Source: Gammaproteobacteria bacterium
Lineage (GTDB): Bacteria > Pseudomonadota > Gammaproteobacteria > Pseudomonadales > Pseudohongiellaceae
DNA: 46,197 nucleotides
Reading direction: 5' to 3'
Assembly (NCBI GenBank): GCA_002706685.1
Contig: PALV01000017.1
Span: forward strand, 253,105 to 299,301
The position numbers were made by a program, and so were the translations under genes. A model generated the notes under the pieces. The model made no database searches and had not been told where the DNA came from. It worked only from the letters and a program-made list of their open reading frames with translations. Positions 29,110-39,321 of the stretch are shown here, piece by piece. Numbering within the stretch: position 1 is the first letter of the stretch; each line of letters opens with the position of its first letter.

Positions 29110-32100
29110 TTATCGCAAATTCGTGGATGACTTGATATCCCCCAAACGGGCAGCATCAATTTGTTTCTGCAGTCGCTTAATCGATACCGGCTGGCGTGTA
29201 CCCAGGTTTTGCGCAAACATAGACACGCGCAGCTCCTGCAGTTGCCAGGGAAACTGGGGCAGCACCGAGCTGTTTCTTTCCCGCAGGCTCTGCCATTGCT
29301 GGTACAGGTTCTGGATCTGCGTCGCATCACTCAGATCCCGCTCCGGATTGCCAGGAAGCTTCTCAATTCGTGCCCTCAAGGCTTTGATATACCGAGGGTA
29401 TTCCCACAACCAGTCGCCCGGCACTGAGTCTGGAAAATTGTCAGCAAACAACTGTTCAAGCTGCGCTCTGATATCGGCAGCATTGCGTTTGAACCGGCTT
29501 TCCAGTGCTTTCAATGGCTGCTGCAGTGCAAACACGTCCTCATAAATGCCTGTCATCAAGCGACTTAATTTTTCCCCCAAAGCCACAACCTCAGCTTTAC
29601 CGCGCGTCAGCTGTTTTTCGAACGCAGGCTGACTGGTCGGTCTGACACTGCCCGTCTCAAATGCCAGTCTGTACGCTGCAAGCAGGGTTGCCTCCTGCCA
29701 GTCGGCAGGCAGCATGGCCTGCTTCAGGCCCAGGGATTTCTTGAGATGCGCAAAACGATCCTGCAACATCTGCCGTTGTTGCGGGGTTCTAAGCATATAC
29801 AACCGAGCCAGCCCGCGTTCAGTCAACTGTTGTGCCCTGTCCGGGTCCTCAGTCAGTACGCTGCTGACACTGTTGCCATCATCACGCAGCGCGGGATATC
29901 GCTGCAGCCTGACACCACCCTGCATGATTTCGATCTGCACTGGAAACTCGTCCAGGGTCCAGCTGGTCAGTCCAGCTTGTTCCAGTGGATGCTGAGCGGG
30001 AGCTGGCATCTGAGCAGTAAACCGCCGTTTCAGATCCTCAAGATCCTGACCTGAGCCCAGCAGCTTACCGCGTTCGTCGACTACTTTGACGGTGGCACGC
30101 AGATGCGCAGCAAGGCTGGATTCATCCCAGGCATCCACCGGGATCTGCAGCTGCTTTTCGCGCCAGGCCTGTTCGGCAAGCATACTATCGAGAGCAGGTC
30201 TGGCCTGCGTACCTACACGTTCAAGTGCTCTGTTTACGAATTCAGGTACGGGTACCAGATGTTTACGGATCATTTTGGGCAGGCTTTTGACGAGACCTAC
30301 ACAGCGCTCGTGCAGCAATCCAGGCACTGCCCAGTCCAGGTCCTGTTGTGACATCTGCGCAAGTAGTGTGCGAGGGACGGTAATGCTTGCGCCATCGTCG
30401 GCTTTGCCCGGTGTGAATCGGTAGTCAATCGCGAGTCGGTTCTGTTGGACAACTGTGCGATCCGGAAACGCACGCGCGCTGGTTTCGTCAATCTGACGTG
30501 CCAGCACGTCCTCGGCTGACATTTGCAATGTAGCGCCAGCATTGTCCTGCTTTCTTAGCCAGCGTTGCAGTGCCGCCAGGGTGTTCACGTGTTCTGGCAA
30601 CCTGTTGGCATAAAACGCTGCAAGATCCTCATCGGGTACAACAATATCCGGACGACGTTCCTTCTCTTCCTGCTTGCGGTATTTTTCAATCAGTTTTTGG
30701 TTGTGGCGCAGAAATGCCGCGCGAGAATTGATCTCGCCGGTGACCAGGGCTTCCCGGATAAAAATTTCGCGAGCCAACGCGGGATCGATCCTGCCAAACG
30801 AGACTCGACGCTTTTCAATCAACACCAGACCAAAAAGAGACACACGTTCAAAAGCGACCACTTCTCCACGCTTCTTCTCCCAGTGTGCCTCGAAATACTC
30901 CCGTCTAACCAGGTGTTCTGCAGCATTAATCAGCCAGTCGGGCTCGATACGTGCTGCCTGGGTCGCGAATAGACGACTGGTTTCCATCAATTCGGATGTC
31001 AGGATCCAGCGTGGCTGCTTTCTACTCAGAGTCGAAGAGGGAAATATCGAGAATTTGCGACCGCGCGGCGCGACATACAAACCATCCTGCCCTTTCTGTC
31101 CGAATTGGCTGAGTGATCCTGGCAGCATGGCCCTATGCACACTTTCATAATCGATCTCGGTATCATCCTGCACCTTGCCTTTTGCCTTGCGCGCAAAGGC
31201 GGCCTGCTGACAGGCAAGCAGCAACTGACGGTGTGTTTCACGCCATTCGCGAAGGCGCAGCCAGGATAGAAAATTCTCCTTGCAGTACTTTTTGAACTGC
31301 GACTGCGACATGTCCTGGCGCTGTTGCTCTACCGCGTTCCACAACAGAACCCAGGACAGGAAATCCGACTCCGGGTGTGCGAATGCAGCGTGACGCTCGC
31401 GTGCCGCCTGGCGCTTTTCAGCGGGGGTGTCGCGAGGATCCTGAATGCTTAATGCGCTGACGATGATAAGCAGTTCTGCCAGACAGTGACGATTTGCTGC
31501 TTCAATAAGCATGCGACTGAGTCGTGGATCCGCTGGAACCCTTGCCATGGCCCGACCGACAGGCGTCAGTTGACGATCACGATCAATAGCATCCAGTTCG
31601 TCGAGCAGCCTGAATCCATCATTTATGGCCCGCTGGTCGGGTGGCTCAACAAACGGGAAAGATTCAATGTCTCCCAGCCTCAGAGCCAGCATCTGGAGAA
31701 TTACCGCACTCAGATTGGTCCGCTGAATCTCAGGATCGGTAAATTCAGGGCGCCCCAGAAAATCACTCTCGCTATAAAGCCTGACGCAGATACCACTGGC
31801 CACTCGACCACACCGACCTGCCCGCTGATTGGCACTGGCCTGAGACACGGGCTCTATTGGCAGGCGTTGTACCTTGCTCTGCACACTGTATCGACTGATA
31901 CGGGCAAGACCCGTATCTATCACATAGCGTATACCTGGCACGGTAAGCGAGGTTTCAGCGACGTTTGTGGACAGAATAATGCGCCTGCCACGATGCGGGC
32001 TGAATATGCGTTGTTGCTCCGATTGAGACAGCCGGGCATAGAGGGGTACGATTTCTGTATCGGCTAGTGACTGTTTACGCAGTTCAATCGCGAGCTCGCG

Positions 32101-32859
32101 AATGTCGCGCTCGCCGCTAAGAAATACCAGTACGTCCCCAGGCCCCTGCCCCAGTTTGCTTTCGTGCTGCCTGAACAGTTTCAGGGATCTGAGAACGCCA
32201 TTAAGAACCCAGTCATCAGCAAGCTCAGCTGCTTGTGTATTCTCGCCATCGGCTGGATCCTGGTAAACAATTTCTACCGGATAGGTGCGGCCCGATACGC
32301 TGACTATTGGCGCCCCAGAGAAGTGTTGTGCGAATCGCTCAACATCAATGGTTGCTGAGGTGATGATGATTTTGAGATCAGGACGCTTTTTAGTCAGCTG
32401 CTTGAGGTAACCCAACAGGAAATCGATGTTCAGGCTGCGCTCGTGAGCTTCGTCCACGATGATGACATCGTAGCGAGACAACAGACGGTCCTGCTGAATC
32501 TCAGCTAGCAGGATGCCATCGGTCATCAGCTTGATGTGTGTCTCGGGGCTGGTGACGTCATTGAAGCGCACCTGATACCCGACGCCAGAACCCAGCGCCA
32601 TACCAAGCTCTTCTGCTATACGGGCCGCGACCGAGCGAGCCGCCAGTCGGCGTGGCTGGGTGTGTCCAATCATGCGATCCTGGCCGAAGCCAAGCTCAAG
32701 ACAGATCTTGGGAATCTGGGTGGTTTTGCCGGAGCCGGTTTCACCGGCAATAACCACAACCTGATTCTCTGTAATGGCCTGCGCTATTTCTCCGCGCTTT
32801 TCCGATACCGGTAATTCCGGTGGATACGATATCTGCACAAGCCTGCCTGCTGAATTCAA
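29110..32859 (-). CDS. hrpA: ATP-dependent RNA helicase HrpA (DEAH box)
   Basis: HrpA is a DEAH-box RNA helicase linked to mRNA processing and translation quality control. The 1249-residue protein has Walker A GETGSGKTT (39-47), DEAH (136-139), SATID, the helicase C domain with QRAGRCGR, then HA2, OB and DUF3418 regions. E. coli HrpA has about 70 extra N-terminal residues, but here an in-frame stop lies 4 codons before the TTG at 32859, so that extension is absent. The TTG overlaps the fadD stop (TTGA), implying re-initiation. GTG eight codons in is an alternative start. Confidence 0.93.
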   Translation of the reverse strand: MNSAGRLVQISYPPELPVSEKRGEIAQAITENQVVVIAGETGSGKTTQIPKICLELGFGQDRMIGHTQPRRLAARSVAARIAEELGMALGSGVGYQVRFNDVTSPETHIKLMTDGILLAEIQQDRLLSRYDVIIVDEAHERSLNIDFLLGYLKQLTKKRPDLKIIITSATIDVERFAQHFSGAPIVSVSGRTYPVEIVYQDPADGENTQAAELADDWVLNGVLRSLKLFRQHESKLGQGPGDVLVFLSGERDIRELAIELRKQSLADTEIVPLYARLSQSEQQRIFSPHRGRRIILSTNVAETSLTVPGIRYVIDTGLARISRYSVQSKVQRLPIEPVSQASANQRAGRCGRVASGICVRLYSESDFLGRPEFTDPEIQRTNLSAVILQMLALRLGDIESFPFVEPPDQRAINDGFRLLDELDAIDRDRQLTPVGRAMARVPADPRLSRMLIEAANRHCLAELLIIVSALSIQDPRDTPAEKRQAARERHAAFAHPESDFLSWVLLWNAVEQQRQDMSQSQFKKYCKENFLSWLRLREWRETHRQLLLACQQAAFARKAKGKVQDDTEIDYESVHRAMLPGSLSQFGQKGQDGLYVAPRGRKFSIFPSSTLSRKQPRWILTSELMETSRLFATQAARIEPDWLINAAEHLVRREYFEAHWEKKRGEVVAFERVSLFGLVLIEKRRVSFGRIDPALAREIFIREALVTGEINSRAAFLRHNQKLIEKYRKQEEKERRPDIVVPDEDLAAFYANRLPEHVNTLAALQRWLRKQDNAGATLQMSAEDVLARQIDETSARAFPDRTVVQQNRLAIDYRFTPGKADDGASITVPRTLLAQMSQQDLDWAVPGLLHERCVGLVKSLPKMIRKHLVPVPEFVNRALERVGTQARPALDSMLAEQAWREKQLQIPVDAWDESSLAAHLRATVKVVDERGKLLGSGQDLEDLKRRFTAQMPAPAQHPLEQAGLTSWTLDEFPVQIEIMQGGVRLQRYPALRDDGNSVSSVLTEDPDRAQQLTERGLARLYMLRTPQQRQMLQDRFAHLKKSLGLKQAMLPADWQEATLLAAYRLAFETGSVRPTSQPAFEKQLTRGKAEVVALGEKLSRLMTGIYEDVFALQQPLKALESRFKRNAADIRAQLEQLFADNFPDSVPGDWLWEYPRYIKALRARIEKLPGNPERDLSDATQIQNLYQQWQSLRERNSSVLPQFPWQLQELRVSMFAQNLGTRQPVSIKRLQKQIDAARLGDIKSSTNLR

Positions 32860-34517
32860 CCAGATTTATTCAGTTCCTGCTCGCGAAGCTCGCGACGCAG
32901 AATTTTACCAACATTAGATTTGGGCAGATCGTCGACAAATTCAATCTGTTTGGGCACCTTGTACGCGGTCAGATTTTCGCGGCAATAACTCTCCACATCC
33001 TTAATGTTGAGCACAGAGTCGCGGCGTACAACAAACAGTTTGATGGTTTCGCCACTTTTGTCACTGGGCACACCAATGGCTGCACTTTCTGCGACGCCTG
33101 GATGTGCGTTGACAACTTCCTCGACCTCGCTCGGGAACACATTAAATCCAGAGACGATAATGAGGTCCTTTTTGCGGTCAACAATCCGGATGTATCCCTC
33201 CTCATCAATCTGGGCAAAATCGCCGGTTTTAAACCAGCCTTCGGCAGTGATCGACTCGGTAGTTGCCTTCTCGTTCTGCCAGTACCCTTTCATGACCTGC
33301 GGGCCGCGTATCCAGAGTTCGCCTTTTTCATTAAATCCGGTATCGTTACCCTCCTCATCTACTGTCATGACGTCGGTGCCTGGGACGGGTGGCCCTACGG
33401 TGCCAATTTTGACCTTGTCGTGGGGGTTTACGCTGACCACTGGAGAACACTCTGTCAGGCCATATCCCTCATAGATCTGACATCCGGTTACTTTAGCCCA
33501 CTCTTCTGCGACGCTTATGGTCAATGCCATACCGCCCGATCCGGTGAAGCGCATCTTACTGAAATCAACTTGCGCAATATCTTTGTGCCGGCACATGGCC
33601 AGGAACAGTGTGTTCAGACCAACAAAACCGTTAATCTCGGGCAGCGCCTGCAGCGTCTTTATTAACTCATTGATGTCACGGGGATTGGGAATCAAGACAT
33701 TAAGATTTCCGGCGTAGACGGCAGCCATGCAGTGAAACATGAAAGCGTAGGTATGATACAGCGGCAGCGGTGCAACAATAGTATCTCTGCCATCCTTGAT
33801 CAGCGCCTTGCTCACCTGACGCAGCTGCATCATATTCACGATCAGATTCTGGTGCGTCAACATGGCGCCTTTTGCCAGACCAGTTGTGCCGCCTGTGTAG
33901 AGCACGATAGCGACATCGGTTCCACTTGATACGCTTGAGAAGCTGCCTGAACTCTCTTTCATGACCTGGTCCCAACTTCTGGCTGATGCAATGTTCCAGG
34001 CTGGCACCATGCGCTTTACACGCTTGACCACAAAATTAACGATGGTCTTTTTAGGTTGCGGCAGCATATCTGCCAGGCGGGTAGTGATGACACAGCTGAT
34101 GTCGGTTTCCGGGAGAATCTTTTCCAGGTTATGACAGAAATTTTCAAGGATGATGATCCCCTTGACACCGGAGTCAGTGAACTGGTGTTTCATCTCACGT
34201 GCTGTGTAAAGTGGGTTGGTGTTCACGATAACCAGACCCGCTCGAGCAGCAGCCATCACGGCAACGGGAAACTGCAGCAGGTTTGGCAACTGTATGGCAA
34301 TACGATCACCTGGCTTGAGGCCGCTATGCTGTTGAAGCCAGCCCGCCAGCCTGGCGCTGTATCTGTCGAGGTCCGCGTAGGTCAGTGTATGACCCAGACA
34401 CTGAAACGCCTGCTTGTCCGCATGACTAGAAAATGCATATTCAAAAACATCGGTAATCGTTGAAAAACGTGAGGCATTCATGTCGCCGCTTGTTTCAAGC
34501 GCTGGTGCCGTGAACAT
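32856..34517 (-). CDS. fadD: Long-chain acyl-CoA ligase FadD
   Basis: FadD activates fatty acids to acyl-CoA with ATP during uptake. The 553-residue protein has the AMP-binding signature YTGGTTGLAKG (207-217), then YEGYGLTECSP and GELWIRGPQVMKGYW. The hinge and A8 region is DRKKDLIIVSGFNVFPSEVE, and KVPKQIEFVDDLPKSNVGKILRR carries the catalytic lysine. I chose ATG 34517, which follows AGGGG; the frame is open 21 codons upstream. Its stop overlaps the hrpA start. Confidence 0.94.
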   Translation of the reverse strand: MFTAPALETSGDMNASRFSTITDVFEYAFSSHADKQAFQCLGHTLTYADLDRYSARLAGWLQQHSGLKPGDRIAIQLPNLLQFPVAVMAAARAGLVIVNTNPLYTAREMKHQFTDSGVKGIIILENFCHNLEKILPETDISCVITTRLADMLPQPKKTIVNFVVKRVKRMVPAWNIASARSWDQVMKESSGSFSSVSSGTDVAIVLYTGGTTGLAKGAMLTHQNLIVNMMQLRQVSKALIKDGRDTIVAPLPLYHTYAFMFHCMAAVYAGNLNVLIPNPRDINELIKTLQALPEINGFVGLNTLFLAMCRHKDIAQVDFSKMRFTGSGGMALTISVAEEWAKVTGCQIYEGYGLTECSPVVSVNPHDKVKIGTVGPPVPGTDVMTVDEEGNDTGFNEKGELWIRGPQVMKGYWQNEKATTESITAEGWFKTGDFAQIDEEGYIRIVDRKKDLIIVSGFNVFPSEVEEVVNAHPGVAESAAIGVPSDKSGETIKLFVVRRDSVLNIKDVESYCRENLTAYKVPKQIEFVDDLPKSNVGKILRRELREQELNKSG

Positions 34518-34618
34518 TATGATTTCCCCTTTTACGTGTGACGTCGTCCGAGTTTCCGATAACCAGTCAGATAAAATCACTGCTGGCTCAGGTTTTTCTG
34601 CTGTTATTTACTCATCTT

Positions 34619-35797
34619 TTATTTGCTTAGCCTCTGCATTGCCTGCTCCAGACCTTTGACAGACATCGGATACATACGATCCCCTATCAACTGCCTGACT
34701 ATGGCAATAGAGTAACCATGCTCCCAGTGCTGCTCTGGCACCGGGTTGATCCATGCCAGATGCTCGTAATGGTCTGTCATCCGCTCCATCCAGACTGCAC
34801 CGGGCTCTTCATTGTAGTGCTCAATGCTTCCACCCGTATGGGTTATTTCATAGGGTGCCATTGTCGCATCGCCGACAAAGATCACTTTGTAGTCTTTGCC
34901 GTATTTGTTCATCAGATCATGCAGCGATGTTGTTTCGCCATGGCGGCGCCGGTTCTTGCGCCACACGGACTCATAGATGAAGTTGTGAAAATAGTAATAC
35001 TCCAGATGTTTGAATTCAGATCTCGCGGCAGAGAATAACTCTTCACACATCTGGACATAGGGATCCATCGAGCCACCGACGTCAAAAAAGATCAGTACTT
35101 TGACGGCGTTGTGTCGCTCTGGAACCATCTTGATATCCAACAGCCCTGCATTACGGGCCGTCGATGAAATTGTATCGTCGATATCCAGTTCTTCCTGTGC
35201 ACCAGTGCGGGCGAATTTACGCAAGCGCCTTAATGCCAGTTTCATATTTCGGGCGCCTATCTCAGCTGTGTCGTCCAGGTCGCGATATTCGCGTTTGTCC
35301 CAGACTTTGGCGGCACGGCCTTCTTTGCCTTCATCCTGCCCGATCCGGATTCCCTCCGGATTGTAGCCGAACGCACCAAACGGTGAAGTCCCGCCCGTGC
35401 CGATCCATTTGTTGCCGCCCTGGTGTCGTTCCTTCTGTTCCGCGAGTCGTTCCCGGAATGCCTTCATTAATTCTTCCAGGCCGCCCAGAGCCTGTATCTG
35501 ACGCCGCTCTTCAGGTGTCAGAACACTATCCAGCTGTCGGCGCAGCCAATCGTCTGGAATCATCTCGCGCAGCAGATCATCCAGGACAGTCAGTTCCTTG
35601 AAGTACCTGGAGAAGGCGCGATCAAAACGGTCATAGTATTTTTCATCCTTGACCAGGCACATCCGGGCCAGCAGATAGAACTGATCCATATCTGCAAACG
35701 CATAGTCGCGCTCAAGACAATCAAAGAGCGTGAACAGTTCACCAACAGTGACTGGTACTTTTTCGCGGCGCAATGTGTAGAAAAAGCGGATCAACAT
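34619..35797 (-). CDS. CoxE-like VWA-domain protein (MoxR partner)
   Basis: The 392-residue cytoplasmic protein has a helical N-terminal part and a VWA-like domain with a MIDAS-type motif DVGGSMD (239-245). A Gly/Phe-rich segment (GGTSPFGAFGYNPEG, about 134-148) lies in between. VWA proteins of this CoxE-type family are typically encoded next to MoxR AAA+ ATPases, as here, with a 6-bp gap to the MoxR gene. Such pairs act as metal-centre insertion or protein-maturation chaperones in studied cases. The target here is unknown, and no obvious client gene lies beside the pair. Confidence 0.85.
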   Translation of the reverse strand: MLIRFFYTLRREKVPVTVGELFTLFDCLERDYAFADMDQFYLLARMCLVKDEKYYDRFDRAFSRYFKELTVLDDLLREMIPDDWLRRQLDSVLTPEERRQIQALGGLEELMKAFRERLAEQKERHQGGNKWIGTGGTSPFGAFGYNPEGIRIGQDEGKEGRAAKVWDKREYRDLDDTAEIGARNMKLALRRLRKFARTGAQEELDIDDTISSTARNAGLLDIKMVPERHNAVKVLIFFDVGGSMDPYVQMCEELFSAARSEFKHLEYYYFHNFIYESVWRKNRRRHGETTSLHDLMNKYGKDYKVIFVGDATMAPYEITHTGGSIEHYNEEPGAVWMERMTDHYEHLAWINPVPEQHWEHGYSIAIVRQLIGDRMYPMSVKGLEQAMQRLSK

Positions 35798-35803
35798 AGG
35801 CGA

Positions 35804-36646
35804 TCAGCGTTTTGCTCTGTGCATAAAGGCCAGTTTCTCCAGCAAATGGACGTCCTGTTCATTCTTGAGCAGCGCACCATAAAGCGGCGGTATGGCACTG
35901 GTGTTGTCCTGGTTGCGGAGAATCTCCTCCGGGATATCGTCGGCCATCAGCAGCTTCAGCCAGTCTATAAGCTCGGATGTAGAAGGTTTCTTTTTCAGAC
36001 CAGGTACCTTGCGCACATCAAAAAATACGTCCATGGCCTGGGAGACCAGTTCTTTCTTGATGTCCGGATAATGTACTGCAACGATCTTTTCCATCGTGAC
36101 CGGGTCAGGAAACTTGATGAAATGGAAGAAGCAGCGGCGCAGGAACGCGTCAGGTAATTCCTTTTCATTGTTGCTGGTAATGATAACAATCGGGCGATGT
36201 TTGGCCTTGATACGCTGACGAGTTTCATAAACATAAAACTCCATTTTGTCGATTTCAAGCAGCAGATCATTGGGGAATTCGATGTCTGCCTTGTCAATCT
36301 CGTCGATCAGCAGGACAACCTGCTTGTCAGCATCAAAGGCTTCCCAAAGCTTGCCTTTAACGATGTAGTTGGCAATGTCATGTACTTTGGGATCACCCAG
36401 CTGAGAATCGCGAAGACGAGAAACCGCATCATATTCATACAGGCCCTGTTGCGCCCGTGTGGTCGACTTGATATGCCACTGAATAAGTTCAAGCCCAAGT
36501 GACTGTGCGATCTGCTCAGCCAGCATGGTCTTACCTGTGCCAGGCTCACCTTTGATCAATAGTGGCTTCTGCAGGCTGATGGCGGCATTGACTGCCATCT
36601 GCAGTTCGTCAGTCGCCACGTATTCTTTTGTGCCAGTAAAGCGCAT
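35804..36646 (-). CDS. MoxR family AAA+ ATPase
   Basis: A 280-residue AAA+ ATPase of the MoxR group, which acts as a chaperone with VWA partners. Walker A is GEPGTGKT (about 37-44) and Walker B is VVLLIDEIDKADIEFPN. Sensor 1 is IVIITSNNEKELPDAFLRRC with the arginine finger region. It lies directly upstream of the CoxE-like gene in the same operon, and 10 bp after a small membrane-protein gene. The family assignment is firm; the client is not visible. Confidence 0.93.
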   Translation of the reverse strand: MRFTGTKEYVATDELQMAVNAAISLQKPLLIKGEPGTGKTMLAEQIAQSLGLELIQWHIKSTTRAQQGLYEYDAVSRLRDSQLGDPKVHDIANYIVKGKLWEAFDADKQVVLLIDEIDKADIEFPNDLLLEIDKMEFYVYETRQRIKAKHRPIVIITSNNEKELPDAFLRRCFFHFIKFPDPVTMEKIVAVHYPDIKKELVSQAMDVFFDVRKVPGLKKKPSTSELIDWLKLLMADDIPEEILRNQDNTSAIPPLYGALLKNEQDVHLLEKLAFMHRAKR

Positions 36647-36656
36647 AGTGTCCTCG

Positions 36657-36989
36657 TCAGTTTCTTTTTCTGCGAATCAGATTCCAAAATAACCCTACAA
36701 CTATAGCCAGCATCAAGGCCAGAGTCAGGGGCACCAGTGCCCTGATGAATGACTCGCCGCCGACTGTGATAAGGTCAAGCAGGATGACAATTACCGCAGG
36801 CGCCATCAGATCTTCATCTGGGGCAATTGTCCACGGTGTGTAAATCAGTGCAATCATGATGCCGCGCAAGGCATTGGCCAGTGCCTTGGGGCGGATGAAA
36901 CCAGTGGCCTTGTAGAACAGAATATAACAAAGCGTGCCAGCGCTAAGGTAAATGGCCCAGGCGGTCAGATAGCCATAAATGTTCAACAT
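36657..36989 (-). CDS. Small integral membrane protein, function unknown
   Basis: 110 residues with three or four predicted membrane segments (about 6-28, 43-60, 63-80 and 84-103) and a basic tail RRKRN. The central segment GIMIALIYTPWTIAPDED places an acidic loop between helices. I do not recognise a named family. AAAGGAG lies 10 bp before the ATG, a rather long spacing. It sits 10 bp before the MoxR gene, so it could be a membrane partner of the MoxR/VWA pair; that is inferred from position only. Confidence 0.75.
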   Translation of the reverse strand: MLNIYGYLTAWAIYLSAGTLCYILFYKATGFIRPKALANALRGIMIALIYTPWTIAPDEDLMAPAVIVILLDLITVGGESFIRALVPLTLALMLAIVVGLFWNLIRRKRN

Positions 36990-37071
36990 CGGCAGCAGAC
37001 TCCTTTCTTGTTGTCTTGCGCAATTGTGCTTCTGGCACCAGCGCCAATGGCGGTTATGGCCGTTGTATGCA

Positions 37072-37524
37072 TTACGGTGTCACCCAGCGAATGACATGTT
37101 CTTCCAGACCGTCCTCATGCACGTATTCTTCGGACAGCACGCGGCCCGTCACTTTGATGCCCTGCTCCTGCATGGCTTCGCTGGAGCCCGTCAACAAAGG
37201 GTGCCAGGACGGTAGCGGTTTACCCTGATATCTGAGTTTATAGGCACAGGTACCCGGAATCCAGTCAAGAGACTTTGCCAGAACATCCATATCCAGTACC
37301 AGGCAGTCTGGCACCAGAACCTGGCGGTTGCCATATGCCGTGCAGCTGCAGGCCTGCTGGTCCAGCAATCGGCACACGACGCGTGTGTACCACAACTCAC
37401 CATCTTCGTCCTGCAGCTTCTTCTGGCAACAGCGCGCGCAACCGTCGCACAGTGCCTCCCACTCTGTCCTGTTCAGAGTCTCAAGGGGACGCTCCCAAAA
37501 AGGTAGATCCTTGTTGTCAGTCAT
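37072..37524 (-). CDS. ycgN: YcgN family cysteine-cluster protein (UPF0260)
   Basis: The 150-residue protein has conserved cysteines in CDGCARCCQKK (C26, C29, C32, C33), CRLLDQQACSC (C51, C59, C61) and later PDC and GTCAY. This pattern is shared with E. coli YcgN and suggests metal or iron-sulfur binding; the function is unknown. WHPLLTGSSEAM is another family signature. The chosen ATG (37524) overlaps the end of rnd by 8 bp, with GGAG 12 bp upstream. The frame is open 50 codons further, inside rnd, but that would make the protein too long. Confidence 0.93.
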   Translation of the reverse strand: MTDNKDLPFWERPLETLNRTEWEALCDGCARCCQKKLQDEDGELWYTRVVCRLLDQQACSCTAYGNRQVLVPDCLVLDMDVLAKSLDWIPGTCAYKLRYQGKPLPSWHPLLTGSSEAMQEQGIKVTGRVLSEEYVHEDGLEEHVIRWVTP

Positions 37525-38719
37525 GGCGCCGACTCTCCTGGTCATCTCCAGACCCGACAGGACCTTCTGCTTTGCCAAACGCCCTTTGCAAAGGCGCCTG
37601 CAGCAGACTCTGCCGCCACGGCTGGAAGTCTTCAGGCCACACCAGCCGCTCACTGGCGTCCTGACTGCCAGCATCCTGCTGGTTCAGACGCAGAATCTGA
37701 ATGAGGACTTTTTTCCTGGCCAGGATTTCCTCTGCAATCTCTGTCTGGCTGGCGACATCCCGAACTGCGCGCTGCATGCTCTTTAACAGTCCTCGCTGAC
37801 GGTTATCAAGCGGTGCGCCCTCCAGTGAAGCGGGGATATCCGGATCAACGGCGCTGCTTTGCAGGATCAAGTCAATAACAGCCTCAGCATCTCGGTTGTA
37901 GAGGCTACGGGTCAGTTCCGGGATCTTTTTAAGAGCCTCGGCAGAAGATGGCATCCGCTGGGCCAGAGTTATCAGATCCGGGTCCCTGGCGATCCAGGTT
38001 CTCGGCTTGTTGCGCAGCCGCGCCTGTTGCTCGCGCCACAGACATAGCGATTTGAGAGCGCCCAACTGTCTGGCATCGAGGCGCCAGGCGGCACCCATCT
38101 GCCGATACAGATCTTCCCAGTTATCCTGCTGTTCCGTTGCGAGCGCCAGTTGGCGCATCAACTCGCACTCCTCCTCTACCATTGTCAGTCGGTTTTTGCT
38201 GACCAGCTCAGCCACGAGTTGCTGATAAAGTGACGGGAGGTATTTTACGTCCAGGGCCGCATAGTGAAGCTGTTGACTGGTCAACGGGCGCTGTAACCAG
38301 TCGGAGCGGGTCTCACCCTTGTCAAGTTCAACGCCAATAAGTGTTTTGACCAGGTTCAGGTAGCTGATACTTGGACCATGTCCAAGGAAAGCGGCTGCTT
38401 TCTGGGTGTCAAAAAATGGCTGTGGCAGGCAACCGAAAAAATCCAGGAAAAGAATCAGGTCTTCAGAGCCGGCGTGTAGTACTTTGACGATGTCAGGCGC
38501 AGTCAGCAGGTTCAGTAAGGGCTGCCACTGGTCGATGCTCAAAGGGTCGAGCAGAAACGCAGAGATGCCGTCAGAAAGTTGTATCAATCCGGGCTTGGGA
38601 TAAAACGTATTAACCCGGATAAACTCAGTGTCCAGAGCCAGTACAGTCTGCGACTGCAGTTTCTCACACAGCTCTGCCAGTCGTTCATTACTGCTGATTA
38701 TCTCGTAGTCAATACTCAT
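37517..38719 (-). CDS. rnd: Ribonuclease D
   Basis: RNase D is a 3'-5' exoribonuclease that trims tRNA and other small RNAs. The 400-residue protein has the DEDD exonuclease domain (about 1-200) with [30 protein letters not shown] and [16 protein letters not shown], followed by an HRDC domain (about 215-295). Length is close to E. coli Rnd (375). Its ATG overlaps the recR stop by 4 bp (ATGA), so it belongs to the dnaX-ybaB-recR-rnd operon. Confidence 0.95.
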   Translation of the reverse strand: MSIDYEIISSNERLAELCEKLQSQTVLALDTEFIRVNTFYPKPGLIQLSDGISAFLLDPLSIDQWQPLLNLLTAPDIVKVLHAGSEDLILFLDFFGCLPQPFFDTQKAAAFLGHGPSISYLNLVKTLIGVELDKGETRSDWLQRPLTSQQLHYAALDVKYLPSLYQQLVAELVSKNRLTMVEEECELMRQLALATEQQDNWEDLYRQMGAAWRLDARQLGALKSLCLWREQQARLRNKPRTWIARDPDLITLAQRMPSSAEALKKIPELTRSLYNRDAEAVIDLILQSSAVDPDIPASLEGAPLDNRQRGLLKSMQRAVRDVASQTEIAEEILARKKVLIQILRLNQQDAGSQDASERLVWPEDFQPWRQSLLQAPLQRAFGKAEGPVGSGDDQESRRHD

Positions 38720-39312
38720 CGAAGTCGCAACCGGCCATTAAAAGCATGGCTTAATGTTCCGCCATCAACATATTCGAGTTCACCGCCAACCGGCACGCCA
38801 TGAGCAATGCGGGATACCGCGACTTCCCTGTTCTCCAGCAAACCTGAGATGTAGCAGGCAGTCGCTTCACCCTCAACGGTCGGATTGTTGGCCAGTATGA
38901 CCTCCTGCACAGGACGGCTGTCGAGCAAAGCCATAAGCTCATCAACACCAATCTCCTGAGGGCCTATGCCATCAATGGGTGACAAGTGACCCGATAAAAG
39001 AAAATACAGCCCGCGGTAGCTGCCAGCCTGCTCAATGGCAAACATATCAGCGGGCGAACCCACTACACAGAGCAGCGACTGATCTCTGGCGGGATTACTG
39101 CACAGCCTGCATACCGGCTCCTCGGTCAGAGCCCTGCACTGACCGCATCTTCCCAGTCGATCCAGCGCCTCTCTGAGGACCTCACTTAACTGCGCGGCGC
39201 CATTGCGATTACGTTCCATCAGGTGAAGCGCCATACGCTGCGCGGATTTTGGTCCGACACCGGGCAGGCATCGCAATGACTGAATGAGTTGTTCCAGCAG
39301 TTTACTGTGCAT
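38716..39312 (-). CDS. recR: Recombination protein RecR
   Basis: RecR loads RecA onto gapped DNA with RecO and RecF. The 198-residue protein has a helix-hairpin-helix ([19 protein letters not shown], about 13-31), a Cys4 zinc finger (C56, C59, C68, C71) and a Toprim domain starting [17 protein letters not shown] Walker B-like C-terminal part follows. Length is canonical (E. coli 201). It lies 9 bp after ybaB and overlaps rnd by 4 bp. Confidence 0.98.
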   Translation of the reverse strand: MHSKLLEQLIQSLRCLPGVGPKSAQRMALHLMERNRNGAAQLSEVLREALDRLGRCGQCRALTEEPVCRLCSNPARDQSLLCVVGSPADMFAIEQAGSYRGLYFLLSGHLSPIDGIGPQEIGVDELMALLDSRPVQEVILANNPTVEGEATACYISGLLENREVAVSRIAHGVPVGGELEYVDGGTLSHAFNGRLRLR

Positions 39313-39321
39313 GCTCAGGGC

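Noticed and set aside
37072..37674. 200-residue version of YcgN
   Set aside because: The extra 50 codons lie inside rnd, lack a ribosome site and exceed the family length; ATG 37524 fits better.
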